Origin: Pseudomonadota bacterium
GTDB lineage: Bacteria > Bdellovibrionota_C > UBA2361 > SZUA-149 > DAOLCO01
Reading direction: 5' to 3'
Assembly: GCA_027487795.1 (NCBI GenBank)
Contig: JAIYCX010000037.1
Span: 1 to 64,000 of the forward strand
Length of the DNA stretch: 64,000 nt
The number at the start of each line of letters is the position of its first letter. Position 1 is the first letter of the stretch. A model generated the notes under the pieces. It searched no databases. It worked only from the letters and a program-made list of their open reading frames with translations, and had not been told where the DNA came from. Positions 1-7,517 of this stretch are shown in pieces. Position numbers and translations under genes: made by a program.

Positions 1-712
1 CTATTTGTTTAAGTCTATTCACTCCTAGAAAGCCCTCGCCTTTTTCTCTTTTAGCTTTTACTAAGGCATTTTGTCTTCTGTATAACTCTTGCTTCATTCT
101 TTCTTTATACTGAGCCTGTGTTAAATGCTCATAGCCGGGGATTCTTTTGTATTCTAGGGTGTAAGTCTCTAGGTAGTCTTTAGGCTTTGCCTTAGGGTTC
201 TTCTTCTTTGCTAGATTAAAAGCTTTCCAGTTTACTTCTTTAAATATCTTCTTTTTCCCAGAAACTGCATCCATAAAACAGTTATAGTCAGGATAATTAA
301 AGATATTATCTACCAATCCATCTTTTACAGGCTGGAGTACCGTGTAGAAGAACCTATCCTCAAGATCTTGACCATTATCAAATACAAGCTCACTTGAAAA
401 CCTCCGCCCCCATAGCTTTCCACCGTTATAATTTGGAGCATAGTAGGGAACAGCTCTCGCAATAGTTGAGTTTTGGTCTTGCATGTAGTCCGATCTATTT
501 AGATCAGGAGTATGAATTAATTGGTGAATATGATTTCCTTCTATACAGAAAGCATATAAGGAAATGTTATAGTGGTTACTATACTTAGCAACGGTAGCTA
601 AGATCTTAGTCTCTAATTTCTTATTATTTACAAACCACAGCTCAGAGTTCTTACAGCGGCTAGTTATATAAGAATAATGTTCTCTTGTTTCTATTCTTGG
701 ATCGTAGGGCAT
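1..712 (-). CDS. Y1 transposase, RAYT/IS200-like (3' end outside window)
   Basis: Starts at the ATG at 712-710 and stays open for 237 codons to the window edge with no stop, so the C-terminus lies outside. The HUH nuclease signature is visible as GNHIHQL (His61 and His63). A segment around 120-136 (DRFFYTVLQPVKDGLV) matches the helix that carries the nucleophilic Tyr in this family, so Tyr123 is the likely catalytic residue. The tail is basic and Lys/Arg-rich, which is common in REP-associated tyrosine transposases. Y1 enzymes cut and join single-stranded DNA at hairpins. A hairpin lies at 716-749, four bases before the start. No accessory tnpB is visible. Whether this is a domesticated RAYT or part of an insertion sequence cannot be decided here. 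Confidence 0.85.
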   Translation of the reverse strand, partial: MPYDPRIETREHYSYITSRCKNSELWFVNNKKLETKILATVAKYSNHYNISLYAFCIEGNHIHQLIHTPDLNRSDYMQDQNSTIARAVPYYAPNYNGGKLWGRRFSSELVFDNGQDLEDRFFYTVLQPVKDGLVDNIFNYPDYNCFMDAVSGKKKIFKEVNWKAFNLAKKKNPKAKPKDYLETYTLEYKRIPGYEHLTQAQYKERMKQELYRRQNALVKAKREKGEGFLGVNRLKQI

Positions 713-715
713 TTT

Positions 716-749
716 GATAACGTTCTAAGGTTCTTAACCTACCGTTATC
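716..749 (-). repeat. Hairpin with internal loop upstream of the Y1 transposase
   Basis: The outer stem is a perfect 7 bp (GATAACG at 716-722, CGTTATC at 743-749). An asymmetric internal loop follows, then an inner 5-bp stem (AGGTT 728-732, AACCT 736-740) with a 3-base loop. On the gene strand the tetranucleotide GTAG (742-739) lies at the foot of the inner stem. Bulged hairpins of this kind are substrates of Y1/RAYT transposases, so this could be a REP or a left end. A 10-bp palindrome TATCGCGATA (746-755) overlaps its edge. Confidence 0.5.
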
Positions 750-786
750 GCGATATTATGGGAAAATTTTCAGCTTTTTAAAAAAA

Positions 787-2025
787 CTATAAAGCTGTTT
801 GCTTATTCTTTTTTCTCTCACAAATAGAACGTATCCCATTAAACCCATTTGCTGGAAGTTTAAATCCTATTGCTCTACTTCCGATTTGTCCTAAAGCGTT
901 GGCATTGGAAAAAGAGAAAAAAGTAAACTCACCGTGTGGCCAGCGTTCTTTAAAATATTCTGGGTTTTCAGGATGAACAAGATCAAATGTTCTGAAACCA
1001 AGATCTTCAACTAAAGTTTTAACTGCACCTAGTCTTAAAGGTGTCTTATCTGGTCTACTTGGAATTAAAACTCCACCAGCGGCTTCAACTACACTTACTA
1101 CTTCCTTAACGTCCTTTGGTATAACATAGCTTCTTCTGCCTCTTGCAGCTAAAGGAACATTTAACTTTTCTAGCATGCTATATATATAGTCAGATCCTTT
1201 ATTCTCTGGAAAAAGTGCGATAAAAAAGACTTCATCACAGGCCCCTACCCTACATCTTAAATCAACACCTGGAAGAACTGTAACTGAGGTATTTTTAGCT
1301 TTTTCCTTAATTAAATCCACAAACTCAGCTGAGTTATAATCAGTAACTGCGATCATATCCAAGCCCTTTGCACTGGCTAATCTAACCATTGCTCCGGCAG
1401 GATCAATTCCACCAGTCGAAAAGTAACCTTCCGACATTGGTGAATGAATTCTTAAGTCAAATTCTACCTTTTTCCCTGATCTGCTAGGCTTTGCTATAAA
1501 AGGCTTGTTGTTCTTATCTTTAACTTGAACTCTCTTTGCATTATTTCTAAGTGCTGCATCCTTAAATGGTTTTAACATTTCTGGAGTTGGAGTAATTAAA
1601 TGTGCAGGAATTTCAGAAGTCCTATCAACTAATGTTTGTAGCTTATCCTTAGAAGCTTTTCTTACTGATAAATCTTTACCAAACTGAGTACCAGGTTTAG
1701 AACTTACATTTTTTTGAGCAGTAATAATTCTACCTTTAGTAACTTTAGTTACTTGTTTTTCTTTAGAAACATTTACTTTAACAGCTTTTGAATCAGCTAA
1801 TTTTTCTTTCGTAGCTGTTTTAACACTTGTTTTAGCATTATTCGTCTTGGTATTTTGCTTATTCTTTGCAGTAGACTTTAGCTTTAATTCAATCACTTCG
1901 TCCTTAGTTTTAGAATTAACTTTAGTATTTTTAGGTTCTGCTTTTGTATTTTTAATTTTTGCTAAAATCTTAGGTGGCATTTTTTTTTTTTTTTTTTGAT
2001 TTGCTTGTGTAGTAACTCTTGCCAT
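787..2025 (-). CDS. Lys-rich protein with degenerate PHP domain
   Basis: 412 residues. Residues 1 to about 180 are low-complexity, basic and rich in Lys, Thr and Ala, suggesting a disordered nucleic-acid-binding tail. Residues about 188-400 look like a PHP (polymerase and histidinol phosphatase) domain: DLRIHSPMSEG at 190-200 and AVTDYNS near 226-232 correspond to the usual DLHxHSxxSDG and TDHN metal-binding motifs. One His of each motif is replaced (Arg192, Tyr230), so metal binding and catalysis may be lost. Its start overlaps the stop of the upstream gene by one base (TAATG), implying translational coupling. An A18 run encodes Lys11-15, and a second in-frame ATG (1980-1978) lies directly after it. 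The function is unknown. Confidence 0.65.
   Translation of the reverse strand: MARVTTQANQKKKKKMPPKILAKIKNTKAEPKNTKVNSKTKDEVIELKLKSTAKNKQNTKTNNAKTSVKTATKEKLADSKAVKVNVSKEKQVTKVTKGRIITAQKNVSSKPGTQFGKDLSVRKASKDKLQTLVDRTSEIPAHLITPTPEMLKPFKDAALRNNAKRVQVKDKNNKPFIAKPSRSGKKVEFDLRIHSPMSEGYFSTGGIDPAGAMVRLASAKGLDMIAVTDYNSAEFVDLIKEKAKNTSVTVLPGVDLRCRVGACDEVFFIALFPENKGSDYIYSMLEKLNVPLAARGRRSYVIPKDVKEVVSVVEAAGGVLIPSRPDKTPLRLGAVKTLVEDLGFRTFDLVHPENPEYFKERWPHGEFTFFSFSNANALGQIGSRAIGFKLPANGFNGIRSICERKKNKQTAL
1980..1997 (-). repeat. A18 homopolymer inside the PHP-domain gene
   Basis: Eighteen consecutive T on the + strand read as A18 on the coding strand, spanning CAA, five AAA codons and the A of an internal ATG. 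It is near the 5' end of the gene. Tracts this long are prone to slippage in replication and transcription, so it could act as a phase-variation switch for the long form. The ATG at its end would give a 397-residue form whatever the tract length. Confidence 0.8.
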
Positions 2026-2759
2026 TATTTTTTCTCACTAAATTTTTCAGCCATTTCTTCTCTTAATTTTTTAGATTCTAGCGCTTGATAATCTTCATCG
2101 CTTAATGGCTCTTCTTCTATAATTTCTTCTTCTTGTTCTTGAGTTTCCTCAGTAGATTTTTTAGCTGCCTCTGGAACATCTAAATGTATTTTAGTTTCTT
2201 TCTTTACTTCACCAGATACTTGAGTAGACTTTCCATTGTCTGATTTTCCAGCTTTTGCTAAGTCAGTTTCTGAAGATATGGCAGATAAATTTGCAGCAAA
2301 TGCTTGAGGGAAAAACTTCTTCATAATCGCCCTCATTTCTGAAACTTGAAATTCAATTTTCTGTCCTGAAGGTCCAGCACCGTTTACTTCTAATTGAGTA
2401 TTAAGCCTGTCAGTCTTTGCTTGTAGTACTTCTAATTTATTAAAAATTAAATCTAACTTTGCTTCTACTCCGTATAATTGTTTCGCCGTAGGAAGCCCTA
2501 GTAACTGCGTTAGACTTGTTATAGTTAGATCTTTATGTACTCCCTCTGGAAGAGGAGCTGATGATCTATTTTCAGTATCTGCTAAAACTAAATTATCAGA
2601 AAATTCTACACTAGGCCTTGCTGGAGTAGAGGTTACAATACTAGCTTGAACAACTTCTTCTGGAGCAGCAACGCCACTTGCCTCATCAAGTTGATCTAAG
2701 CTATTCATGCCCATTTCTTTAAGCATCATAGCCATTTGCTCTTCTTCAGACATACTCAT
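2025..2759 (-). CDS. Hypothetical acidic coiled-coil protein
   Basis: 244 residues with no recognised family. The N-terminus is Met- and Glu-rich (MSMSEEEQMAMM). Residues about 95-125 (AKLDLIFNKLEVLQAKTDRL) have heptad-like Leu spacing and probably form a coiled coil. The C-terminal 60 residues are highly charged, with an acidic stretch (QEQEEEIIEEEPLSDED) then a Lys/Glu tail. No signal peptide or membrane segment is seen, so it is probably cytoplasmic. It is translationally coupled to the basic PHP-domain protein downstream. An acidic protein paired with a basic one may form a complex, which is inference only. Confidence 0.6.
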   Translation of the reverse strand: MSMSEEEQMAMMLKEMGMNSLDQLDEASGVAAPEEVVQASIVTSTPARPSVEFSDNLVLADTENRSSAPLPEGVHKDLTITSLTQLLGLPTAKQLYGVEAKLDLIFNKLEVLQAKTDRLNTQLEVNGAGPSGQKIEFQVSEMRAIMKKFFPQAFAANLSAISSETDLAKAGKSDNGKSTQVSGEVKKETKIHLDVPEAAKKSTEETQEQEEEIIEEEPLSDEDYQALESKKLREEMAEKFSEKK

Positions 2760-2833
2760 AAAAAAGCCCCGTTAGAAATCAAAGTAAAATCACATTTAAA
2801 TAAAAAGCGCCCCTCAAAAGAAGCTAAGCTATT

Positions 2834-4354
2834 TTATTTAATATTAGCTCGTGACTTTTCTTGAGATTTAACTTCTGATGCTTTAATTTGAGAGATTGAT
2901 TCGGTTTCTATTGGTCTAGAATTAGAATTATTTAAAATTCTTGTAAATTTAACTGATTCTATTCTATGTCCCTGAACAGATTCAATGTTTATAAGTAAGC
3001 CTTCTTCATTTAATAAATTATCAAGAACCTCATCCTCTGAAGGAGTCCGGTCACTGAGTTTTCTATTAACAAATATCAGACCTTTTTCATGCAGAAACAA
3101 CTCATCGGTAATTTTAGGTATTCTGCCTAAAAACGTAAATAAAAATCCTGCAATCGTATCATATTCCCCTTCAGGAATATTGTAATTAAGCTTTTCATTT
3201 ACATCAGCTACTAACAAGCCCCCTTCGACAAGGACCTTACCATCCTCCATTACAACGATTTCTCGATCTAATTCGTCATTCTCATCGTAGATGTTCCCTA
3301 CTATCTCCTCGAGAATATCTTCCAGAGTGACTACGCCATCTAAGCCTCCATGCTCATCTAGAATAATAGCCATATGCTGCTTTCTTCTCTTAAACTCACT
3401 TAGCAAATCATCTATAGGCTTAGTACCAGGGATAAAATAACACTTTCGCATTACCTTTTTAACTTCAAACCTTTTAGAATCTGGCAGCAAATAAGAAAGA
3501 ACATCTCTTGATAGTAATATACCTAAGATATCATCAACTCTCTCACCTCTTACTGGTATTCTAGAAAACTCAGATTCTAAAATAACTTTTAAAACTTCCT
3601 CCAAAGAGTCAGTAGCTTTAACAGTTACAAGATCAGTTCTTGGAGTCATAATCTCCCTTGCCACAGTCTCTGAGAAGCCCACTACTCCACGTATCATCTG
3701 AGCTTGTTCTGAACCTAAATCTGAACTTGTTGGTACTGAAGAAAAAAGTTTTTTAATTTCCGCTATCGATAAAGTCTCTGGACTTGATTGACCAATAGTA
3801 AGTTGTAGTGGCTTTAAAAACATATTAGCAATTAGATATACAGTTTTACTCAGCGGGTAACTAATTATAGTAAATAATCTAACTGGTGCTGCTAAGACAG
3901 ATAAAGTTAATGCAGGATATGCAGTACCAATTGCCTTAACTACTAACTCACCACAAACAACATGTACTAAAGTAACTACAAAGATAGCAGAAATCAGTGG
4001 TATAAAATAAAAAGCAAATGGTCCAAAATTTAATAATAATGGCTCTTCAATCGGAATAATTAATGCCTTGAAAAAATCTATCGCAAGCCAGCCTATTAAA
4101 AGAGAGCAAATGGTAATACCAAGTTGAATTGAAGCTACCGCAAGTTCTGAATGATCTAAAAGCCATTTAGCACTAAGTTTATTACTATTCTTAGCATCTT
4201 CTTTGACATCAGAGGGATCACAAGAGATAAGTGCATACTCTGCAGCTACAAAAGCACCATTGATGACTAATAGAAGAAAAATATAAAAAAGCTCAGGGAA
4301 TGAGCCAGTATTTATCAAAGAGGTGTCTATAGGGTATAAAGGGTCAGGATCCAT
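2834..4354 (-). CDS. CNNM/CBS-domain transporter-associated protein (HlyC/CorC family)
   Basis: 506 residues, slightly longer than the usual 420-450. The N-terminal half is a CNNM (DUF21) domain with about four hydrophobic segments (near 20-45, 75-100, 120-145, 150-180), including the family-typical NGAFVAAEYALIS stretch. A CBS pair follows (about 235-350), with the characteristic MTPRTDLVTV at its start and HGGLDGVVTLEDILEEIVG in the second CBS. The C-terminal CorC_HlyC domain has GEYDTIAGFLF. The family is linked to Mg2+/Co2+ efflux or divalent-cation homeostasis at the inner membrane. It is the first gene of the leftward group and is transcribed divergently from the Fe-S oxidoreductase. 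Confidence 0.9.
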   Translation of the reverse strand: MDPDPLYPIDTSLINTGSFPELFYIFLLLVINGAFVAAEYALISCDPSDVKEDAKNSNKLSAKWLLDHSELAVASIQLGITICSLLIGWLAIDFFKALIIPIEEPLLLNFGPFAFYFIPLISAIFVVTLVHVVCGELVVKAIGTAYPALTLSVLAAPVRLFTIISYPLSKTVYLIANMFLKPLQLTIGQSSPETLSIAEIKKLFSSVPTSSDLGSEQAQMIRGVVGFSETVAREIMTPRTDLVTVKATDSLEEVLKVILESEFSRIPVRGERVDDILGILLSRDVLSYLLPDSKRFEVKKVMRKCYFIPGTKPIDDLLSEFKRRKQHMAIILDEHGGLDGVVTLEDILEEIVGNIYDENDELDREIVVMEDGKVLVEGGLLVADVNEKLNYNIPEGEYDTIAGFLFTFLGRIPKITDELFLHEKGLIFVNRKLSDRTPSEDEVLDNLLNEEGLLINIESVQGHRIESVKFTRILNNSNSRPIETESISQIKASEVKSQEKSRANIK

Positions 4355-4476
4355 TAAATATTATGCATCGACAGAGATATAAAACTTCTTTAAAGTTATC
4401 TTAAAAGAAAAACCAAGTTCAGATATTAATACGGACCAGTACTAAACGTCCAGTAAAATGATATAAAAAACAAAAA

Positions 4477-6690
4477 ATGAATAACTTAAGTCACTCAGAA
4501 TACGGAAAAACCATTGAAGAAGCCACCAGACCCATATACTGGAACCTTCCATCCGTACTTAATCAATTTATAATGTATGGATTATTACTTATATCCAGCG
4601 CTATTATAATAAATGCCTTATTCCACCGCTTTAAAATGTGGAGTAAATACCAAAAGCCATCTAAAGATCTTTTAGACAATTTAATACAAAACTTAACTAC
4701 CAATGTAGTACTTCAAAAAAAAGTATCAAGAGATAAACAAGCTGGTGTTTTTCATGCTCTTATATATCTTGGCTTCCTAGCATTAACATTAACAACTACT
4801 ACAGTTTTTCTTCACCATGATTTCAATTTAAATATATATGTAGGAAAGTTTTATTTAGGGCTCACCTTACTGAGTGATACCTTCGGTTTCCTTTTTCTAT
4901 TAGGACTGCTTCTCGCTTCACAAAGAAGATACCTAGAGCGACCAGACAAACTTCATTCAAATTTTAATGATGGCTTCATGCTCTCGCTTTTATCTTTGAT
5001 GATCATTCAAGGATTTATCTTAGAAGGATTAAGAATTAAATCCACTGTTGATATCTGGAGTCACTACTCTTATGTAGGTTTACTAGTGAGCAAATTTTTC
5101 TGGGGTATCTCAGATGTTAGTGCATCAAGATTACATTTTATTACTTGGTGGTTCCATACAATAACTGTTTTTACTTTTATTGCACTTATTCCCTATACTA
5201 AATTTTTCCACATTATCTCAAGCAGCTTAAATCTATCATTTCAAAATAGAAAAAAACCAAAGGGCAAAATGAGTTCCCCTGGGGATCTAGAAGTTCTCAT
5301 GGAAGCAGCAGCAAACTCTGATGGTGAATTTAATCTAGGAATCTCCACTATTAAAGATCTAGGCTTTAAACAGAGACTAGAACTAGACGCCTGTACTTCT
5401 TGCGGGAGATGTCAAGAAGTTTGCCCTGCCTACAACAGCGGTAAAATGCTTTCACCTAAATGGTTAATACTGGATACCAGAGACCATTTACTAAGCTTGG
5501 AATCTAAAAATCCTAAAGAAAATGCGACGAACTTCTTTCATAAAATAAACTCTTTACTATTAGACTCCTTTCTTTTGTATCAATCACCAAGTCTTGCAAA
5601 AGCCACTATTAGAAGAGCAAATAACCAAAATGTTCAAAACTCTGCGGCTAATCTAATAGGTCTGTCAGAAGATGCCTTATTGGCAGGTGAAGTAATGAAA
5701 GAAGATGTATTTTGGTCATGCACAACTTGCAGAGCCTGTGTTGAAGTCTGCCCTGTTGGAATAGATCACGTAGATTATATTACCCAAACAAGACAGAATT
5801 TACTTTTAATACAGGGTAAAGTCCCTCATGAAACTCAAAGTACTTTAAGAGCACTTGAAAGCAAAGGAACACCAGTTGGAACAAACGAAGAAAGAACTGA
5901 CTGGACCACTGGCTTAGATATAAAATTTCTAAAAAGTGGTGATCAGATCGATGTATTATACTGGGTAGGATGCATTTCTGCTTTTGATTCAAGAAAACAA
6001 AAAATAGCGAAATCCATGGTAGAGATTCTAAACAAGAGCGGTGTTTCTTGGGGAATGCTAGGAAATCTAGAGCGCTGCACAGGTGACCCAGCTAGACGAC
6101 TAGGAGATGAAAATACTTTTCAATCTTTAGCGAAACAAAATATTACAACATTTAAAAGTGTTAACTTTAAAACTATTGTTACTCACTGCCCGCATTGTCT
6201 TAATACAATAAAAAACGAGTATCCTGAATTCGGTCATATTTCAGAGTCAAATGTTAGAATACTTCATCACTCTACATATATTGCAGAGTTATTAGCTAAT
6301 AATAAAATTACTATAGATAAATCAAGAGACAATAACGATACTATTACTTTTCATGATCCATGTTATCTAGGTAGATATAACGATGAATATGACTCCCCTC
6401 GTGAAGTAATTGTCTCACTGGGTAGAAAGAAAATGACAGAGATGAAGTCTAATAAACAAAAAAGCATGTGTTGTGGCGCAGGTGGTGGGCATTACTGGCA
6501 TGATATGAAAGTTGGTGAGAGAGTTAACAAACAACGAGTAGCAGAAGCTGTAGAAACTAGCTCCAATATAATAGCGTCAGCATGCCCATTTTGTCTGCAA
6601 ATGTTAGAAGACGGTGTTAAATTAAATAACACTGAAGAAAGTATCGAAGTTCGAGATATCTCAGAGCTTGTTTGTGAACAACTTGCTTAG
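4477..6690 (+). CDS. Membrane Fe-S oxidoreductase with two CCG domains (EtfD-like)
   Basis: 737 residues. The N-terminal 250 form a nitrate-reductase-gamma-like membrane domain with about five helices and several His that could bind heme b. Two 4Fe-4S motifs follow: C306xxC309xxC312xxxC316 and C415xxC418xxC421xxxC425. The C-terminal half has two heterodisulfide-reductase-type CCG domains (GCISAF near 490, DPCYLG near 627, CCGAGGGHYW near 665). This architecture matches EtfD (mycobacterial Rv0338c type) and other membrane Hdr-like proteins that pass electrons from ETF or similar donors to quinone. No etfAB or acyl-CoA dehydrogenase lies next to it, so the donor is inferred. It is a single gene, divergent from the CNNM gene. 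Confidence 0.8.
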   Translation: MNNLSHSEYGKTIEEATRPIYWNLPSVLNQFIMYGLLLISSAIIINALFHRFKMWSKYQKPSKDLLDNLIQNLTTNVVLQKKVSRDKQAGVFHALIYLGFLALTLTTTTVFLHHDFNLNIYVGKFYLGLTLLSDTFGFLFLLGLLLASQRRYLERPDKLHSNFNDGFMLSLLSLMIIQGFILEGLRIKSTVDIWSHYSYVGLLVSKFFWGISDVSASRLHFITWWFHTITVFTFIALIPYTKFFHIISSSLNLSFQNRKKPKGKMSSPGDLEVLMEAAANSDGEFNLGISTIKDLGFKQRLELDACTSCGRCQEVCPAYNSGKMLSPKWLILDTRDHLLSLESKNPKENATNFFHKINSLLLDSFLLYQSPSLAKATIRRANNQNVQNSAANLIGLSEDALLAGEVMKEDVFWSCTTCRACVEVCPVGIDHVDYITQTRQNLLLIQGKVPHETQSTLRALESKGTPVGTNEERTDWTTGLDIKFLKSGDQIDVLYWVGCISAFDSRKQKIAKSMVEILNKSGVSWGMLGNLERCTGDPARRLGDENTFQSLAKQNITTFKSVNFKTIVTHCPHCLNTIKNEYPEFGHISESNVRILHHSTYIAELLANNKITIDKSRDNNDTITFHDPCYLGRYNDEYDSPREVIVSLGRKKMTEMKSNKQKSMCCGAGGGHYWHDMKVGERVNKQRVAEAVETSSNIIASACPFCLQMLEDGVKLNNTEESIEVRDISELVCEQLA

Positions 6691-6703
6691 TATTGCAAGA
6701 TTT

Positions 6704-6934
6704 TTAATTTAAAGGATATTTGATCTTTTCGGAGCTTAATTTTTTGAGATAAATTATAGTACTGATGGTAGCAAGACCAACAAAAAATAAAAAACCAGCA
6801 AATAAGAACGCTATGATTTCAGGCTTAACGATAATAAGAACAGCAAAAACTAGCATCCAAACACCTGCAAGAATAGACATTCTATAAATTGTGTTAGATT
6901 CTAATAATTTTTTTAAACTTAATTGAAGTATCAC
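6704..6934 (-). CDS. Small two-helix membrane protein, hypothetical
   Basis: 76 residues with two strong hydrophobic segments (about 19-37 and 41-62), a short basic N-terminus and a Lys-rich tail (KKLSSEKIKYP). This predicts an inner-membrane hairpin with both ends in the cytoplasm. No family is recognised. It lies tail to tail with the Fe-S oxidoreductase, 13 bases from its stop, and is divergent from the next gene. Confidence 0.6.
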   Translation of the reverse strand: MILQLSLKKLLESNTIYRMSILAGVWMLVFAVLIIVKPEIIAFLFAGFLFFVGLATISTIIYLKKLSSEKIKYPLN

Positions 6935-6986
6935 TTTATTTAAATTTACTTTATTTTTCTGGCAATAATAAATACCCTACCACTAT

Positions 6987-7508
6987 ATGACGGCAGAAGT
7001 TAAGAAAAATTTTCTAATATTTACAGATATCACTATTTTAAGCCCTAGTCTCTGGATAGGTGCTGGAATAATTAGGAAAATTAATGAAAATTCTAACCCC
7101 GAAAATATATGCTACCACACCCACACTAAATCACTAGTATTTTTAAATGCTCTGAATTCTAATGAAGCCGAGCTACAAATGGGCTTAATAACTATATCTA
7201 AAATTTTAGAACACACTGATAGTATAAATTGGTATGTAGACCTACCCCATATTAGAGAAGTTTCAAAAAAATATACCAAAGCAGAAGAGCCACAAAAAAA
7301 AGCTCTTAGTCTAATATTAGAAAAACGAATAGCAAAACTTCCCACTCTACCCTCAGAAAAATCTAAACATCAACTAGCTCATAGAAGTTGTAGTATCGCT
7401 AGAGGTTTAATTTTAGAATCAGGCTTGGACTTAGAAAATAAAGTGGAGTTAGTGAAATATGTAATTGGGCGGAAAGAATTTAGTAATTGGGATGTGAGTA
7501 GTTATTAA
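6987..7508 (+). CDS. Hypothetical cytoplasmic protein
   Basis: 173 residues, no recognised family. There is no signal peptide or membrane helix. The sequence is Lys/Glu-rich in the middle (TKAEEPQKKALSLILEKR) and otherwise mixed alpha/beta in character. It is a single gene, convergent with the O-antigen polymerase gene nine bases downstream. The overlapping antisense frame at 7112-7345 is shorter and shows no family features, so this strand is preferred. Confidence 0.55.
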   Translation: MTAEVKKNFLIFTDITILSPSLWIGAGIIRKINENSNPENICYHTHTKSLVFLNALNSNEAELQMGLITISKILEHTDSINWYVDLPHIREVSKKYTKAEEPQKKALSLILEKRIAKLPTLPSEKSKHQLAHRSCSIARGLILESGLDLENKVELVKYVIGRKEFSNWDVSSY

Positions 7509-7517
7509 ATTTATTTC

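Noticed and set aside
5780..5992. Antisense frame inside the Fe-S oxidoreductase gene
   Set aside because: The opposite frame encodes a clear multi-domain protein; this one has no supporting features.
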